A DNA stretch of 64,000 nt. It comes from Hysterangium stoloniferum (taxonomy: Eukaryota; Basidiomycota; Agaricomycetes; Hysterangiales; Hysterangiaceae). The position numbers and the translations under genes were made by a program. The first letter of the stretch is position 1. Each line of letters opens with the position of its first letter. The notes under the pieces are model-generated. The model searched no databases and was not told the DNA's origin. It saw nothing but the letters and a program-made list of their open reading frames with translations. This document shows, in pieces, positions 10,308-21,928 of the stretch. Where the stretch lies: NCBI GenBank assembly GCA_015178975.1, contig WHVD01000114.1:124001-188000 (forward strand), in the 5' to 3' direction.

Positions 10308-12380
10308 TTAGAACCCGCGCCTTCCTGGCCGATTTTTTCGCTGATTTCGTTTTCGCTCGGCTTCTTCCTCTTTCGCCCGTGCACTCCGATTTCGAGGGTC
10401 TATTACTTCATAGTCTCTTTCTGCCCGTTCGACCTCCTCTTCGTTTCCTTTGGGGAAGTGCAGCTCATGGGTAAGCCAGCTCCGGTCGTTATCTACTTCG
10501 ATGCCGTCTCCCCCAGCGTTGTCTGTGAGGAGTGATGAGGATTTTAACGAATGATAATATCTAATTCTTCTACCTTCATCACTGTCATCTACTTCCACAG
10601 GTGCCACGGCTGGGCGGGATCTGTTTTTTTGCAGCTGTCCCTTGAAACTGTTCATTGCGGCAAGCACATCATTCTCATCTCGCTTTTTCTTGCCGTCTCT
10701 GTCCCTCTCCACCTTCCGCCTCGCATACTTGGCCATCTCACTTTCTAAATAAGAAGCACCTTTGCCCTTTGCCCTTTTCTTCATCCGCGCATTCTCATCG
10801 TCGGAAACATCGCTTTCGGACGCACCACGCTTCTTGTTGAGTTTCCGAATAGACGCCTCCATCTTTAAGATCTCCGCTTGCCGGCGTTCACTTCGGGACT
10901 GATCAGCTATACTATTAATCGAAATCAGTAGCGCTACCTTTCTGTCATTTGTTCCCTTGCATGCTTTTCTCGAATTTCCGAGAGATCGGCCTCCTTTTTC
11001 TCTGCCTGTGTAGGATGAGACAAATTCGATAGCTCTGGCTATGCCTAGGGCTTACTCTTTTAACGGTGTCTTTGGGTATCTCTTTCGGCTTCGAAGACGA
11101 TGCTTGGGCCTGCAAAATTGCAATGGGAACAGCTGCCGGCTGTATCTCAGGCTCCAAGACTTTAATAAAATGAGCTTCACACACGTAATGCTAAGCCCAC
11201 ATAGAGTACTCACGATCGGGTCTGGCCATAGGTTTTTTCTTAAAATCCAAAATCTCTTCGCCATCCGCGTCCTGACCAAAAGACAAAAGTTTGGTATTCC
11301 TGGAGAGCGAAGCGTTGAAAAGTGTGAATATGAGCGATGTAAGCAACAGACGAACTTCTTTCCGCTTTTCTTTCGAATAGCCTCTTCTCTGTCACGAATG
11401 CTTTGCTCTTTCGCGAGTTTCTGAGCTCGTTTCTCTTCAGCCGTAATACGAGGGATAATGTCATCAAAGGGATTCTCAAGAATTTTTACGGTGCGAATCT
11501 TTGGTGGACTGCATATTCTGTCAATTTTTAATCAAAATGAGGATATTGATAAACCTCACTAAACAGGCCGCTCTCCGTCGAGTTCTGCACAGTAAAATTA
11601 GATTGAGGGCAAAGGGAATCTTTAAAAACCTACCTAATTGTCCAATTTTCAATACATCTATAAGATTACTCAGTTACTATGTGGAAATCATTATATGGCA
11701 TGCAAAGCGTACTGAAAAATGTGTCTCCGACACACTTGCCGAAAAGAGTATGCTTGCCATTTAACTCATCTGCACGGTCTGTTTCCGGGTGTCAATAACA
11801 GTACTAGTAGCATTTAGACAATACACACCAAGGGTAATGAAGAACTAATATACGCATATTAACATCATATAACGATTTTAGGACGTGTGCACACACCTGA
11901 GAGTCGTTTGAGTTTTTCTCCCCATTATTTGCCATCCCTACGAGACCACGATGAGCAAACCGTAGCCGGGGATGTATCTCATCTTCGAACGGTTCTATCA
12001 TACATTGTTGGAATGAACGATGATCTCTCTATTGCTGGACCCTGCGTACCTCCATAAAATGATTCACCTCCTCCGCCAGTTCCTGTGCGATCTCCAGTTT
12101 GTACTAAAAAGTCGGGAACGACACGATGGAATATCACGCCGTCATAGAAACCTGAGAGAAAGGGATGGCATAAGACACAAAGGCGTGTGCTCGTGGACGG
12201 GTGACACACCCTCGAGAGCCAGGGCAATGAAGTTCCGGCATGCTTTGGGTGTTTCCTACGACAGCTGTAGGGATCAATCCTAAAATCGGCACCAACGGTA
12301 CATACCTTTGCCCATAATTCAATCTCTATGTCGCCAACGCTGGTAACAACAAGCACACGTCCTTTGGTTGGCAAAGACAT
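10308..12380 (-). CDS. CWC27: cyclophilin-type peptidyl-prolyl isomerase of the spliceosome
   Basis: Thirteen exons on the minus strand: 12380..12306, 12255..12210, 12151..12050, 11994..11897, 11844..11829, 11778..11713, 11657..11634, 11584..11560, 11508..11356, 11299..11214, 11174..11056, 11005..10938 and 10890..10308. The product is 486 residues (human CWC27 is 472). The N-terminal half is a cyclophilin fold: [92 protein letters not shown]. The charged C-terminal half has [29 protein letters not shown] and WLTHELHF...YEVIDPRN, as in CWC27. It acts in activated spliceosomes. The frame extends upstream of 12380 only through a GTG, so the ATG at 12380 is chosen. The last intron (10891..10937, 47 bases) was placed by phase; exon 11 could start slightly later. 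Confidence 0.93.
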
Positions 12381-13356
12381 CGAGCGTGGGAAGAGATTTG
12401 GCACAGTTGCACCGGGTAGATGTTCACACAGAGCAGCAGTTGCCCCTCTGCCGAGTACTTTCAGCCTCGTATATTATATCTCACGTTTTGTTTATGAGTG
12501 TGAGGCTCGTATATTGGACTGTCTGTCGACTTGTGCACCTGGAAGCAGTAGTACGCGGCAAAAGATGTAGTTTGCACAGCATGGTTGTGTGTTTGGTACC
12601 TAGGACTTCGAATTAATCGTTCTCTCCCCTCACTGCGTTTTGCCCTTTTAGAAAGAAAAATTAAGTAACGTTGAATTACCGTCAGCAACGGGGTGCCTTT
12701 TTCCATCAGTCTGATATGTGATGCTGGCATGGAGACTCGGGTTATATGCGGGTAATGACTCTTCTGTTAGACATATTGCAGTTCCTTTTATTAATCACGG
12801 CAGGCAGTAACGTAAGAAATCAGCCAAGTGCATATAACGACTCATGCTGATTCGCGGCCAAGGGCTTATAAACTCATTGATGTAACTTGGGAGGCTCGCA
12901 GGAAGTCCTCCCGGGCATCGAGGACAGACCTATAAGTGAGTTGCTAGGTGTATTGATGATGCTGAATGAACAAATCAATCCTCTCCGCAGTCTTAATATT
13001 CGGTCTACTTCAGATTAACTCAAAAGGCTACACAAATACTCGAGTTTCTAAGCTGTCGCTCTGCAAAGCAATGGACACCCCCTTTTGGTAACAGTTCATA
13101 TGATCCACGCCCAGTGAAGAAAGAAATCTGCCCGTCGCTGTAAAGTTTAACCGGATTTCCCAACAAATCCCTGCCCAAACCAAGCTAATTGTTACTTATT
13201 ATACTCTTCGAGGCAACAAAGGGGGAGACGGTGTTTTATTTTCGAATCGGCGCGTTAAACTATCATCCCCGACAGACCACTTGTCTCCGAACTGTGGTTC
13301 AGTTAGAGTCGTTGTTCAAGTCATTCTACATCGTACAGTTATACAAGGGAGTTGCG
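12381..13356. other. intergenic, divergent promoters of CWC27 and the F-box-like gene
   Basis: About 975 bases between two divergent starts. I see only short unrelated reading frames, no RNA gene, no tandem repeat and no transposon. Both genes must draw promoter elements from here. Confidence 0.5.
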
Positions 13357-14390
13357 ATGAGTTCTTCCAGCATTAGAACTACAAGTGGAGAGCTGAGGTT
13401 AGTACTGACTGTCATGTTTATATTTTGGAATTTTCACGTGCCCTCAGCGATGACTTGACGTCTGCACAGGGTGTGCCGTTAGCCACGGAGTCTGTTTTCT
13501 CCCATCTGCCTATAGAATTAGTACGCAGCATAATCGTCGCAGTTGCCGAAGAGAATCACTACCTCGCCTTTCAACTTTGTCTCGTTTCTCGAGCGGTCTA
13601 TCTGTGGATCCACCCAATCGCCTACCGCACTATCGTGGTAGGCGATTTCACCGCAAGCACGGGAGATAGGGAACCGGCCGAACGATTCAACCAGTGTCTC
13701 GATGATACGGTTGTTCTGAACTGGAGGACGCCACTACGTGCGAATGGGCCCGTCGATGTTCGCAATATCCACTTTTATCCCACTGGCGACGATCCTGAAA
13801 ACTATGAGCCTATTTATTTTAATATCCTTAAAAAATGCCCTCGCGTTGAACGGTTGATCTTACCGCTCGAAGCTAATGAGCACGCGGAGGACGAAACATG
13901 GCCAAAACCTTGGGAAATTATAATCTTAATGTTCCACGGTGATGACTGGATCACACCGGACATACATCCGATAATGCTCAACGTCACACATCTTTACCTC
14001 ACCGTCGGTTTCGAAACAGAAGACGACACTGCATCTGAAGATTTATTATCCGCGTGTCTAGCGCTACCAAACCTCACACATTTCGCCCGAGAGTTCGACA
14101 AAAGCTGCATGATCCTGCCGGTGTCTTTTCTCCCTGCCAAACCATCATTGCAGATGCTCTTTATATTTGTTGAACCTGGTTCTGAATGTCCAATACCGCT
14201 CGCAACATTCGCAGTTCTCAGACAAATTAGGGATCCTCGTCTTTTCGTCGGATCTGCGTTCTCAGAGAACGATCAACATCATTTTTTAGAAAACGATGAA
14301 AATTTATGGGATCTGGTTCCAGAAAAGTATTCAACATGGCGAACGGTGACGAGAACGTCATCCGACCTAGTCGTGCTAGTCGACGCGTGA
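13357..14390 (+). CDS. F-box-like domain protein
   Basis: Two exons, 13357..13397 and 13448..14390, giving 327 residues; the donor is AG/GTTAGT and the acceptor CCCTCAG. Residues about 28-75 (SHLPIELVRSIIVAVAEEN, then FQLCLVSRAVYLWIHPI and YRTIVV) match the short F-box-like motif of mushroom-fungus proteins: LP-x-E, a helix, then LVS-x-x-x-x-x-W and a hydrophobic Tyr-containing strand. Such proteins are assumed SCF substrate adaptors, but most are uncharacterised and belong to large expanded families. The remainder has leucine-spaced segments with no clear repeats. Substrate unknown. Confidence 0.75.
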
Positions 14391-15080
14391 CGATATAGGT
14401 GAGTGGTTGTGCAAGGCTCTATCGCTGAACAATGGTTGATATGGCCCACGTAAGTCGCATAATATCCGGCAGCTATCGTGCATGTGGGACACTGAGAGGC
14501 GTGTACACTCGCCTTGACCCGTAGCCGATTCGGGGTTATGCCAAAGAGAACCTGCACCACGGAATATAACGCCGCTATGCAATGGCACTGTAAAAATTCT
14601 CCGGTCTGTGCGACCTTACTTGTGTTCGAAGGTTGTAAATATCTCGCAGCACGGGCTATCTATACCCGTCCCATCAGTGTCTTTTATATTTAATTTTTGT
14701 ATGTACCGGGCCGGGACTCTCCGAATCATTGCAGGGTGATAAAATTTAAATAACGCGTCTCTCCTTCCTTTTGTCGAATTATATGGCGCCTAAACGACGT
14801 ACTAGTCTGGTTAAGGGTGTTGTTACACATTTCTCGGCGTGGCCTAAGTACCGACGGCCAAGCTCGTACTCCCGGGTATGCTTTTTTTTGGTCTTTAGAT
14901 TATTATCCAGCTTGGGCTTTCCTCCTCAATCCTTCTATTGCTACGAATACTAATTAGTCGGGAGCTGTTGACTATGAATTGACATGTTCTTGTTTCCGTA
15001 ATGGTTTCTCACGCCCGAGTGTTATAAGGAGGTACCTGGAGGCTGGCTCAGTTAGCATTCAACAAGAAGAAAAAACTGTG
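14391..15080. other. intergenic, no gene seen
   Basis: About 690 bases between two + strand genes. No convincing frame, RNA gene or repeat. It should contain the F-box gene terminator and the promoter of the reductase gene. Confidence 0.45.
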
Positions 15081-15784
15081 ATGCCTCATGCCGATTCATC
15101 TTGTATTTCTCTTGATATCACCACAAAAGCTGCATTCTACGATCATGTGGCAGTTCAGTTAGAGGCCTTGTTAGGAGGCCAGCGAAATTGGGTATGTTTC
15201 CCTGCACCATCCTTTGGTTTTTCTCTGTATATATCATAAAACATATTAGATCTCAAATCTCTCCAACGCGGCAGCATTGCTGTACCACTCGTTCCTCTCT
15301 TTCCCATCCCACTTCGGCGCGACGGATCGTGCAGTAAACTGGTCTGGTGAATGAGCCCCCCGTGAATGCTGTCTTCTTCTCAGGACGTTCTGATCCCCCG
15401 TGTCCAGGCTTTTATCTGGAAGCTTCCATGTTCCCAAGCGCAATAAGCGAGAAGAGCACGGCCCAGGGACTGCTGCTGCTTGGTCCCTTTTCCGGGAAGC
15501 CAGCGTGCCAATTCATTCGTGCACAGGCGGGCAAGGGCGTGTGTGCCGATGCGTTCGTCTCTCAAAAAACGGTCATCGTGGAAAATGTCGAAGCATACCC
15601 GGGGCACATTGCATGTGATGGTGGAACCAAAAGTGAGATTGTGTTGCCAATAATGGTCAATGGTGCTGCAGTGGGCGTGCTCGATCTAGATTGCCTCGCT
15701 TTGGGGGGTTTCAACGAAGATGACCAAAATGGCCTAGAAAATATTGTCAGAATAATTGTAAATTCATGCGATTGGTCTGCATGA
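15081..15784 (+). pseudogene. free methionine-R-sulfoxide reductase (GAF domain) with apparent 1-base frameshift
   Basis: Three exons, 15081..15191, 15250..15347 and 15408..15784. The enzyme (yeast YKL069W type) reduces free methionine-R-sulfoxide using cysteines in a GAF fold. Family blocks are LLGGQRNW, ISNLSNAAALLYHSFLSF, AVNWSGFYLEAS, LLLLGPFSGKPACQFI, GKGVCADAFVSQ, VENVEAYPGHIACDGGTKSEIVLPI and GVLDLDC. The conserved cysteines of this family (GKGVC, HIACD and upstream ACQ) are present. In exon 2 the reading frame is right up to FLSF, but the matching continuation PSHFGATDRAVNWSG lies one base out. One T too many in the run TTTT at 15300..15303 breaks the frame. Everything else is intact, so either a sequencing error or a very recent knock-out. 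The 3' end is 54 bases from the convergent CysRS gene. Confidence 0.8.
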
Positions 15785-15838
15785 TCTAATATAATATTAT
15801 GGTCGTAGAATATGGTACAACTAATAGCAGGCTATATG

Positions 15839-18800
15839 TTATGCGTTGTTACCCTCCTCCATCTGCCAGGCCACCCACTCCCCATGCAATTTTTGCTGCA
15901 ATTCCCATTCTTTGGTAAGCTTCTTACGTCTGCTTTTGTTAATCTCCGCGCCTTGTCCATCAGTGAGTGGGATGCCATGCTCATCCCAGCTTCCGTAGAC
16001 ACCTTGCTCGGTGTACGGGGGTTTATACATCTCACCCGGTGGTGTTTTACCTTTCTCCAACTTTGCGAGTTTTTTTTCCCGCTCGGCCGCTACTGCAGCT
16101 GCCTTTTTGGCTGCCTTTGCCTCGGCGGCAGCAATCTTTTCGTCTCGCAGTCTGATCAGCGTGGCAGCTGGGACCAATTTTACAAGTGCTCGCCCGTCTA
16201 GGATTTGTTCAGTAAATTAAATCCATCAGGGCACGACTAGTATACCTTCTTGATCATCCAAAGCGACTCCCAAAGGAACGAGGTCTACATCGCGGAATCG
16301 GTCACAGAACTCCAAAACTTGTTTAGGTGGGGCTTGAGACATGGCCAAACTTCGTACATTGTCGCGGAAGGTGGAGAAGGTGCGCAAATAAGGCATGAGA
16401 ATCTCCTCCCGCTGTGAGATCAAGTAAGTATCGCTTCATTAAACATAAATGATTCACGCACGTCAACAGAGGCGTTTTGACCCTCAGGCAAAGTCTCACC
16501 CCAACCAATGGTTCCTTCAGTAACGGAGCCTTCTCCTAATCCAAACATGCGCAGCATCTTTCCTACCCAGCGAGCAACGCTCTCCAACACAGAGACGTTC
16601 GCTTTGACAGAGGTCTGTGCAATATAGACATTGGTCCTTGAAACCAATTTTAATAGGATATCTAATGCTTGTGGGGTATTAAAAGAATCGCAGAGTGCGG
16701 CACGGAATACTGCTTGAGAAAGGGCAAGCCTAGAAAACCCAGGGGTTTCGTCATCGAACCAAGTAATAAAACAAGGTGTGCATACTGGTTAGCAAGCTCA
16801 CGCTCCGGAATTTTATAGCTACTGCGATAGTTCTTATCAGTGGCTGCCTGGGCAATCAAAGCCTTGACATTTGTGAAAAAGTTCTGCAAAAAAGGGTCAG
16901 TGCCGCTTTATGGACTTTGAAAAAAACCTACATCAAATGTCATCTCCAGAGTTCGTACTTCCCCCTTCATAGTAGATTCCTGAAAATCGATCTTGGAGTT
17001 CCAAAGTGCAAGCAAGAATGCCAGACGCAGTTGACGGGCCGTATACCGCTGAAGAATTTCCTGCAAGTAGACTATCAGAGGAGCTCTAATGGTCAAGGCC
17101 GAAGTTCACTGACATCTATGGTGATGAAGTTCTTAAGCGATTTGCTCATCTTCAAGCCTTCTATATTCAAATGACCAGTATGGAGGAAGTAGTTTACCCA
17201 TTGTCTGCAGTCGTGGTATGCCTATGCTCGCGAATCAGCTTTATTCTAAAAAGTGTGGACATCCAATCACCTCGGATTGTGCTATTTCGTTGTCATGGTG
17301 GGGGAAGGCAAGATCACGTCCCCCAGAGTGGATGTCCATAGTCTCACCAAATACCTCCGTTGCCATCACTGAGCACTCTATATGCCAACCTGGCCGGCCA
17401 GGCCCCCAAACTGACGGCCAGGATGGCTCGCCAGGCTTTGATGCTTTCCACAATGCAAAGTCTGCATCATAGCGCGATGACGACTGTGCGAGAGCGCCTA
17501 GACCCAGCTATTAGCCCCGATTTAGAATGAAAATATGACAGCATGCCTTCGCCCTCCTGCAGCAATGCGCGGTTGCCCTTACTCCATGGTTCGAGTTTCA
17601 GGTATGTGTGTTTCCATTCCTCATCGTCAGCCTTGAGGCTCTTTGCATCGTCGAAAGCGCGGGTATCGAAGTATACTGAACCATCGAGCTCATATGCAAA
17701 CCCGCGATCCACCAGCTTCTTAATAAATTCAACAATTTCTTCCACATATCTGGCAGGGTAATGATTAGTGTAGTAACTTGACTGCGGGGAAATTTTCATA
17801 CTCTGTAACTCTTGTAAGAGTATCAGGTGGTAATACCCGTAACCGTTTCATGTCTTTCATGAATTCAGCTTCCCAATAAGCTGCGTGGTCTCTGGGAATA
17901 GAAGGATCTGTAATCGAGTGTCCATACTACAGGAGGTGTCACTTATTATAGCAGATGAGCGAGATATACATACCTCAGCGTCTAGAGACAAGGCTAAAAT
18001 GTCTCGCGATGAATCAATAAGACTATAGGCTGCCGTCCGAGAATCCGCAGGTGATAAATCGCTAGATGCCAAGGCAGAAGCAATCTTAAGTGCATCATGG
18101 GCCTTGCGCTATCTCCACGAAGGTAAATCATGGAATAATTTCAGAATAATTTATAGCATTTAGCCACGCACCAAAGCCGCCAGGTGCATTCCGAACTTCT
18201 CTTCTTTTGCGGTGCAAGCCGCCCTCCAAGCGGGATCTTCATCGGCAAGTCTTACGATCTCCTCCCAGACTTGATCCTCTTGTCCAGCCTGCGGCCTTTT
18301 ATTCTCCGGCAACCCTTTGGCAAATTGTGTAGTAAAGTACGATGTCCAACTTTTCCGGACTTGCTCGACGAGCGCGGGTGTGAGGGAGGTCGTGCGAGAG
18401 ATCAACTGCTCCAGTAAGTGATTTCGGCGCGATCGCTGAATAATCTAGAAACAGGCACTGAGATGAAAAATTACTATAAAAATAACGTGGAAGAACCTTG
18501 TCATCGATGTCCGTAATGTTCATCACGAAGTGAACCTCATAGCCAAAGTAGTCACTAAGTATCCGTCGAAGAAAGTCCTGGGTAACGTAGCCCCTAAATA
18601 TCTACTTGTCAGGAGAGGAAGTAGTAACCCCATATCGTGCGTACCGAGCATGACCCATGTGTGAAGCATCATACACGGTTGGACCACAATTATACCACTT
18701 TATATGACGACCGGCCCGAGGTACAAAAGGTGTCTGGCGAGCTTCAAATAAGTACAAGCTCTCATAAAGTGAAGGAAATATCACCTTGGTGCGAGTCAGC

Positions 18801-18880
18801 GAGTTATAAACTTTTAGCACTGGTTCCTCGATTGTGTTGACGGGTGGAAGCCACTCAGGAAGCTGTTGTTTTGAAGACAT
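15839..18880 (-). CDS. cysteinyl-tRNA synthetase
   Basis: Fourteen exons on the minus strand: 18880..18785, 18733..18645, 18593..18497, 18444..18172, 18108..17974, 17926..17802, 17749..17547, 17497..17271, 17221..17114, 17060..16932, 16883..16786, 16729..16462, 16411..16246 and 16197..15839, giving 790 residues. This class I synthetase charges tRNA-Cys. The zinc and active-site start [18 protein letters not shown] holds the HIGH-type motif HMGH at residues 57-60 and zinc ligand Cys48. [51 protein letters not shown] and [10 protein letters not shown] (KMSKS at 439-443) follow. The C terminus is a Lys/Glu/Ala-rich extension then PPGEMY and [12 protein letters not shown], as in eukaryotic cytosolic enzymes. 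Intron 7 (17498..17546) appears to use a GC donor. No mitochondrial presequence is evident from this start. Confidence 0.95.
17498..17546 (-). other. probable GC-AG intron in cysteinyl-tRNA synthetase
   Basis: On the minus strand the exon ends GGCGAAG and the intron begins GCATGC and ends GTCTAG. Only this choice joins the family motif EGEGAL in phase to [15 protein letters not shown]; no GT in the area does so. The AAG/GC context matches what is known of rare GC-AG donors. Confidence 0.75.
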
Positions 18881-19592
18881 TTTCCTCGAAATGGGAATGC
18901 TTTTGTAGGAAACTCTTGCGCAATAGTTTGCAAAGGTGGACGAATGGGAATGAGTTATATGTATTTGTCGAGTCAGAAGCATACACGTTGACTCAATCGA
19001 GTATTTCAGGGCTGACGTAAGCCTAAGTTCTGCTGATTTCCCGGTTATCGGTCACTAACAGCTGTCACAGTCCACCACAAAATTTAGTCCCGTTCTGGGA
19101 ACCAAAACACCCACATGACATTTACACAAAAGGAATTCGGGCCACCACACACACTCTCTCAAACTTAAATTTGATGATTCAAGGTGAGTTCTATTCCTCT
19201 TGGAAAATAGTTTAAATGGGGATATGTCAGCGGGTCCAGTATAAAATAGCGAACTAAGTACTCCGTAATAAATACGACTTTTGTAATTTCTTCTCACTAG
19301 GTGTTGCGTAAATTAAATATTTAGTAAACCGTCACAGTCTGTAAGGAATATGTCACGCGCACTTCCATAAACCGTTCCGATCCCGATCCAGCTCCTAAAG
19401 GGTGTCTTCTAGTAACTCCAATACTAAAGAACCTTTTTGGTATACCGAACAAATAAAGAGCAAGCGACCGACACAACAGTCGCTATTATCCAGATAACGT
19501 TATGCGCATTGTTTTGTAAATAATTTTCCTTCTACATAAATATTGTGATCAGGTGTTCTGGCGAGGCTACGAATGAAGATATAAAAACGACG
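18881..19592. other. intergenic, no gene seen
   Basis: About 710 bases between the CysRS start and the 3' end of the membrane-protein gene, both minus strand. No frame, RNA gene or repeat is supported. It holds the CysRS promoter. Confidence 0.45.
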
Positions 19593-20997
19593 TCATGTCG
19601 GCAGATCTACAGTGTCCATTGGCTTCACTTCTTTTGCATCTGAAAAATTTCGTTTCGTCGACGATACGTCCGTCATGAATCGGGTCGAAGTGGTGACTGC
19701 TCCATCACTCGACAAGTGTCCACTTGCACTCCAGTCCGTAGTCGGTAGATTTGTCTCGGAAGAGGCGAAATGAATTGAGGGCAGCGTGGGCACATCATAC
19801 CGACGGGGCAGATCTGACCCATAGACACTATGTTCCCTTTTTTCTGCTTCCACGCGGACAATAATTCCGGTAAACATGATGCCCTATGAGTGGGAGAGGT
19901 GAGGTATAGTCGGGATAAATGTAAAGATGCTGCGGCGCGACACACAATGATGAAGGGGATCGATTGTATTACAATCTGGTACGTCGAACTCTTCAGGATG
20001 GCAACGACGCCCAAGACACCATGGGAGAATGCTACAACCATACCGCTCTCTACTATGAGCCATATCGCACGCCAATACAAGGCTGAACGAGTTGTTGGAA
20101 TGGCTTCTTGCAGTTCATTGTGCCTTCTCCAAAGCTTGAAAGCAATGAGACCAGTGATGAAAAGGTTTTGAAAGAAGGTAAGAGCCACTAGGCCTGCCTC
20201 CCATCCGAGCTTATCAAGAATGATGAGCTCTCTCAGAAGAGATAGCGGTTTATTTTACATACCAGACGTTTGGTGAGTTGTGGGTTGACGTTTTCCATCG
20301 ACAGTGTTACTCTAGAATAATTCACCTCTAACCATATTCCCAGTCCTTTGATATGACGGAAATTTATATACTCATAAATCAACATAAAACAAAGAAATCA
20401 CTTACCCAGGGTGGTGAGAAGAAATATCACGGGGGCAATGATAATCGGCCAGCGCCGACCCCAGACTACCCAACACCGGTATGTCTATGCAGACAAGTAT
20501 CTATGTCAACTGGGCTCACAAGGTCATGTAATTAACCATCGTACGAGAAAAGAGTCGCCGACTAATGCCTGAACGATCCAAATGCTAGCCTCAGCAAATT
20601 TGGCGGGTTGATCAACATCCGAGAAGTACCGCGTCGGCGTGCCATCTATATGACGCCAAAATCCCTCTATGATTCGGTCGAGACATACAAAATTATAGAC
20701 AGCTGAGACAACTATCATTATCGTGGCCTTTGTTCACCCAGCGTGAGCAATGGAATGGCGATGTCTTTTGTTTACATACAGTGGAAATCATAGGGATATT
20801 GAGTGGGTTGTTCGGCTGCCTCCGGTAGATAAGGATCCATAATGCAATGAAATACAGGAGTACTTGGAAACCTATCCCGCCACCGCGGCGGGCGGTGAGA
20901 ATAACTCTCGGTGACGCTAGTATGTTTATTTACCAAATAGAAAAGTGGACAGCCATAGAGATAGCACAAAGACTTCGTCAAGCGGAACCGCAGCCAT
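19593..20997 (-). CDS. seven-helix integral membrane protein of a mushroom-fungus family
   Basis: Seven exons on the minus strand: 20997..20934, 20871..20780, 20727..20545, 20484..20406, 20345..20263, 20209..19946 and 19883..19593, giving 351 residues. Hydrophobic stretches appear in order: LSLWLSTFLFGFQVLLYFIA, ATIMIVVSAVYNFVC, ASIWIVQALVGDSFL, WPIIIAPVIFLLTTLGLGIW, GLVALTFFQNLFITGLIAF, IWLIVESGMVVAFSHGVLGV and IVIQSIPFIIGIMFTGIIV. Between helices 3 and 4 is TYRCWVVWGRRW. After the last helix comes a roughly 80-residue polar cytosolic tail. This layout, with the D-x-x-L-x-Y-R-x-x-V-x-W motif, is a very common uncharacterised family in Agaricomycetes. No ligand or function is established. Confidence 0.88.
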
Positions 20998-21561
20998 GAT
21001 ATATGATGAGGCAGATGGACTATAGTCCTGTCTGCTGATATGTAACTATTATACACCGACGATCTCGTAGAGAGGGGGGACTGAGATACCTTGGAATCGC
21101 GAATTTTAGAAGCGCAGCGAGCAACTCGAAAAGGAAGTACCGCGGATAGTTCAGCTTTTTAGTTTGATATCGATATCCACGACATCACGCGGAATATCAC
21201 GATGGCCAAGGCAAGACGCCTCACATGATGCTGTACTATAGCCATCTATAGCTTCAAGCGAGATACGACCCGCGTTTACAGAATTCGCGGTGCAAGCTTC
21301 TATGAGCCTCGGAGTCAAAATCCCAAGGCGGCAGAACTGGCGAAGGCACTAGCGAGACGTCATCTGACAATTAAATCTGATCGTCGTGGTGGCAGTGATC
21401 CACATGGAAAATCCCTCGTTATCCAGATCATTTCCTGATCTGAAGTCACGTCAAGATATGAGGACTCCCCAATCCTGACTCTATGCGATGTTCCTAAGAC
21501 GGCAGAGTAGCACCAATGCCTCATGGCTCGGCGGACCTCAGCTTGGTCAATTGCCTTGGAA

Positions 21562-21603
21562 ACATCGGAAACACCTCTATTACATTAGAGGTATTTCCGA
21601 TGT
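21562..21603. repeat. imperfect hairpin, 17 bp stem
   Basis: Arms ACATCGGAAACACCTCT (21562..21578) and AGAGGTATTTCCGATGT (21587..21603) pair at 16 of 17 positions around the loop ATTACATT. It shares the words TTACATTAGAG and GTATTT with the second palindrome 95 bases downstream. Confidence 0.85.
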
Positions 21604-21696
21604 CCGTCAGCCTCGCTTATCAAGCCTGGTTGATGGCTATCACCTTGCATGACAGTAGGCAGGAACAGTGTTGAAAAAATTAATTCTTGTTTACAT

Positions 21697-21742
21697 TAGA
21701 GAGTATTTGCAACTAATATATATTAGTTGCAAATACTCTCTA
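21697..21742. repeat. perfect 46 bp palindrome
   Basis: The sequence reads the same on both strands from 21697 to 21742, centred between 21719 and 21720, with no loop (TAGAGAGTATTTGCAACTAA then its complement). It may be a foldback or MITE remnant. Confidence 0.9.
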
Positions 21743-21928
21743 TTATATAAACTACTATGCAAGTATGTTCCTAGCGCCCCAGTACCCAGTAGTTTGGCTG
21801 CCCTGCTGTGGGCGCGTGTGGGAACATCTGGAATTGGGAACGGCTATTCTTTGGGTGTGACCTGGGTGTGACGTACCTCTGATCGCCGGCCAGTTAACCT
21901 CGAGGCAGGAGCACGGAGTGCGTTCTTT

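Larger units (their letters stand above)
20998..21928. other. intergenic with two hairpins
   Basis: A divergent gap of about 930 bases between the seven-helix gene and the TMEM170-family gene. It contains no gene I can support, but holds two inverted repeats (21562..21603 and 21697..21742) listed separately. Confidence 0.5.

Noticed and set aside
12381..12404. CWC27 start 24 bases upstream (PNLFPRS extension)
   Set aside because: The upstream codon is GTG; the first ATG is at 12380.
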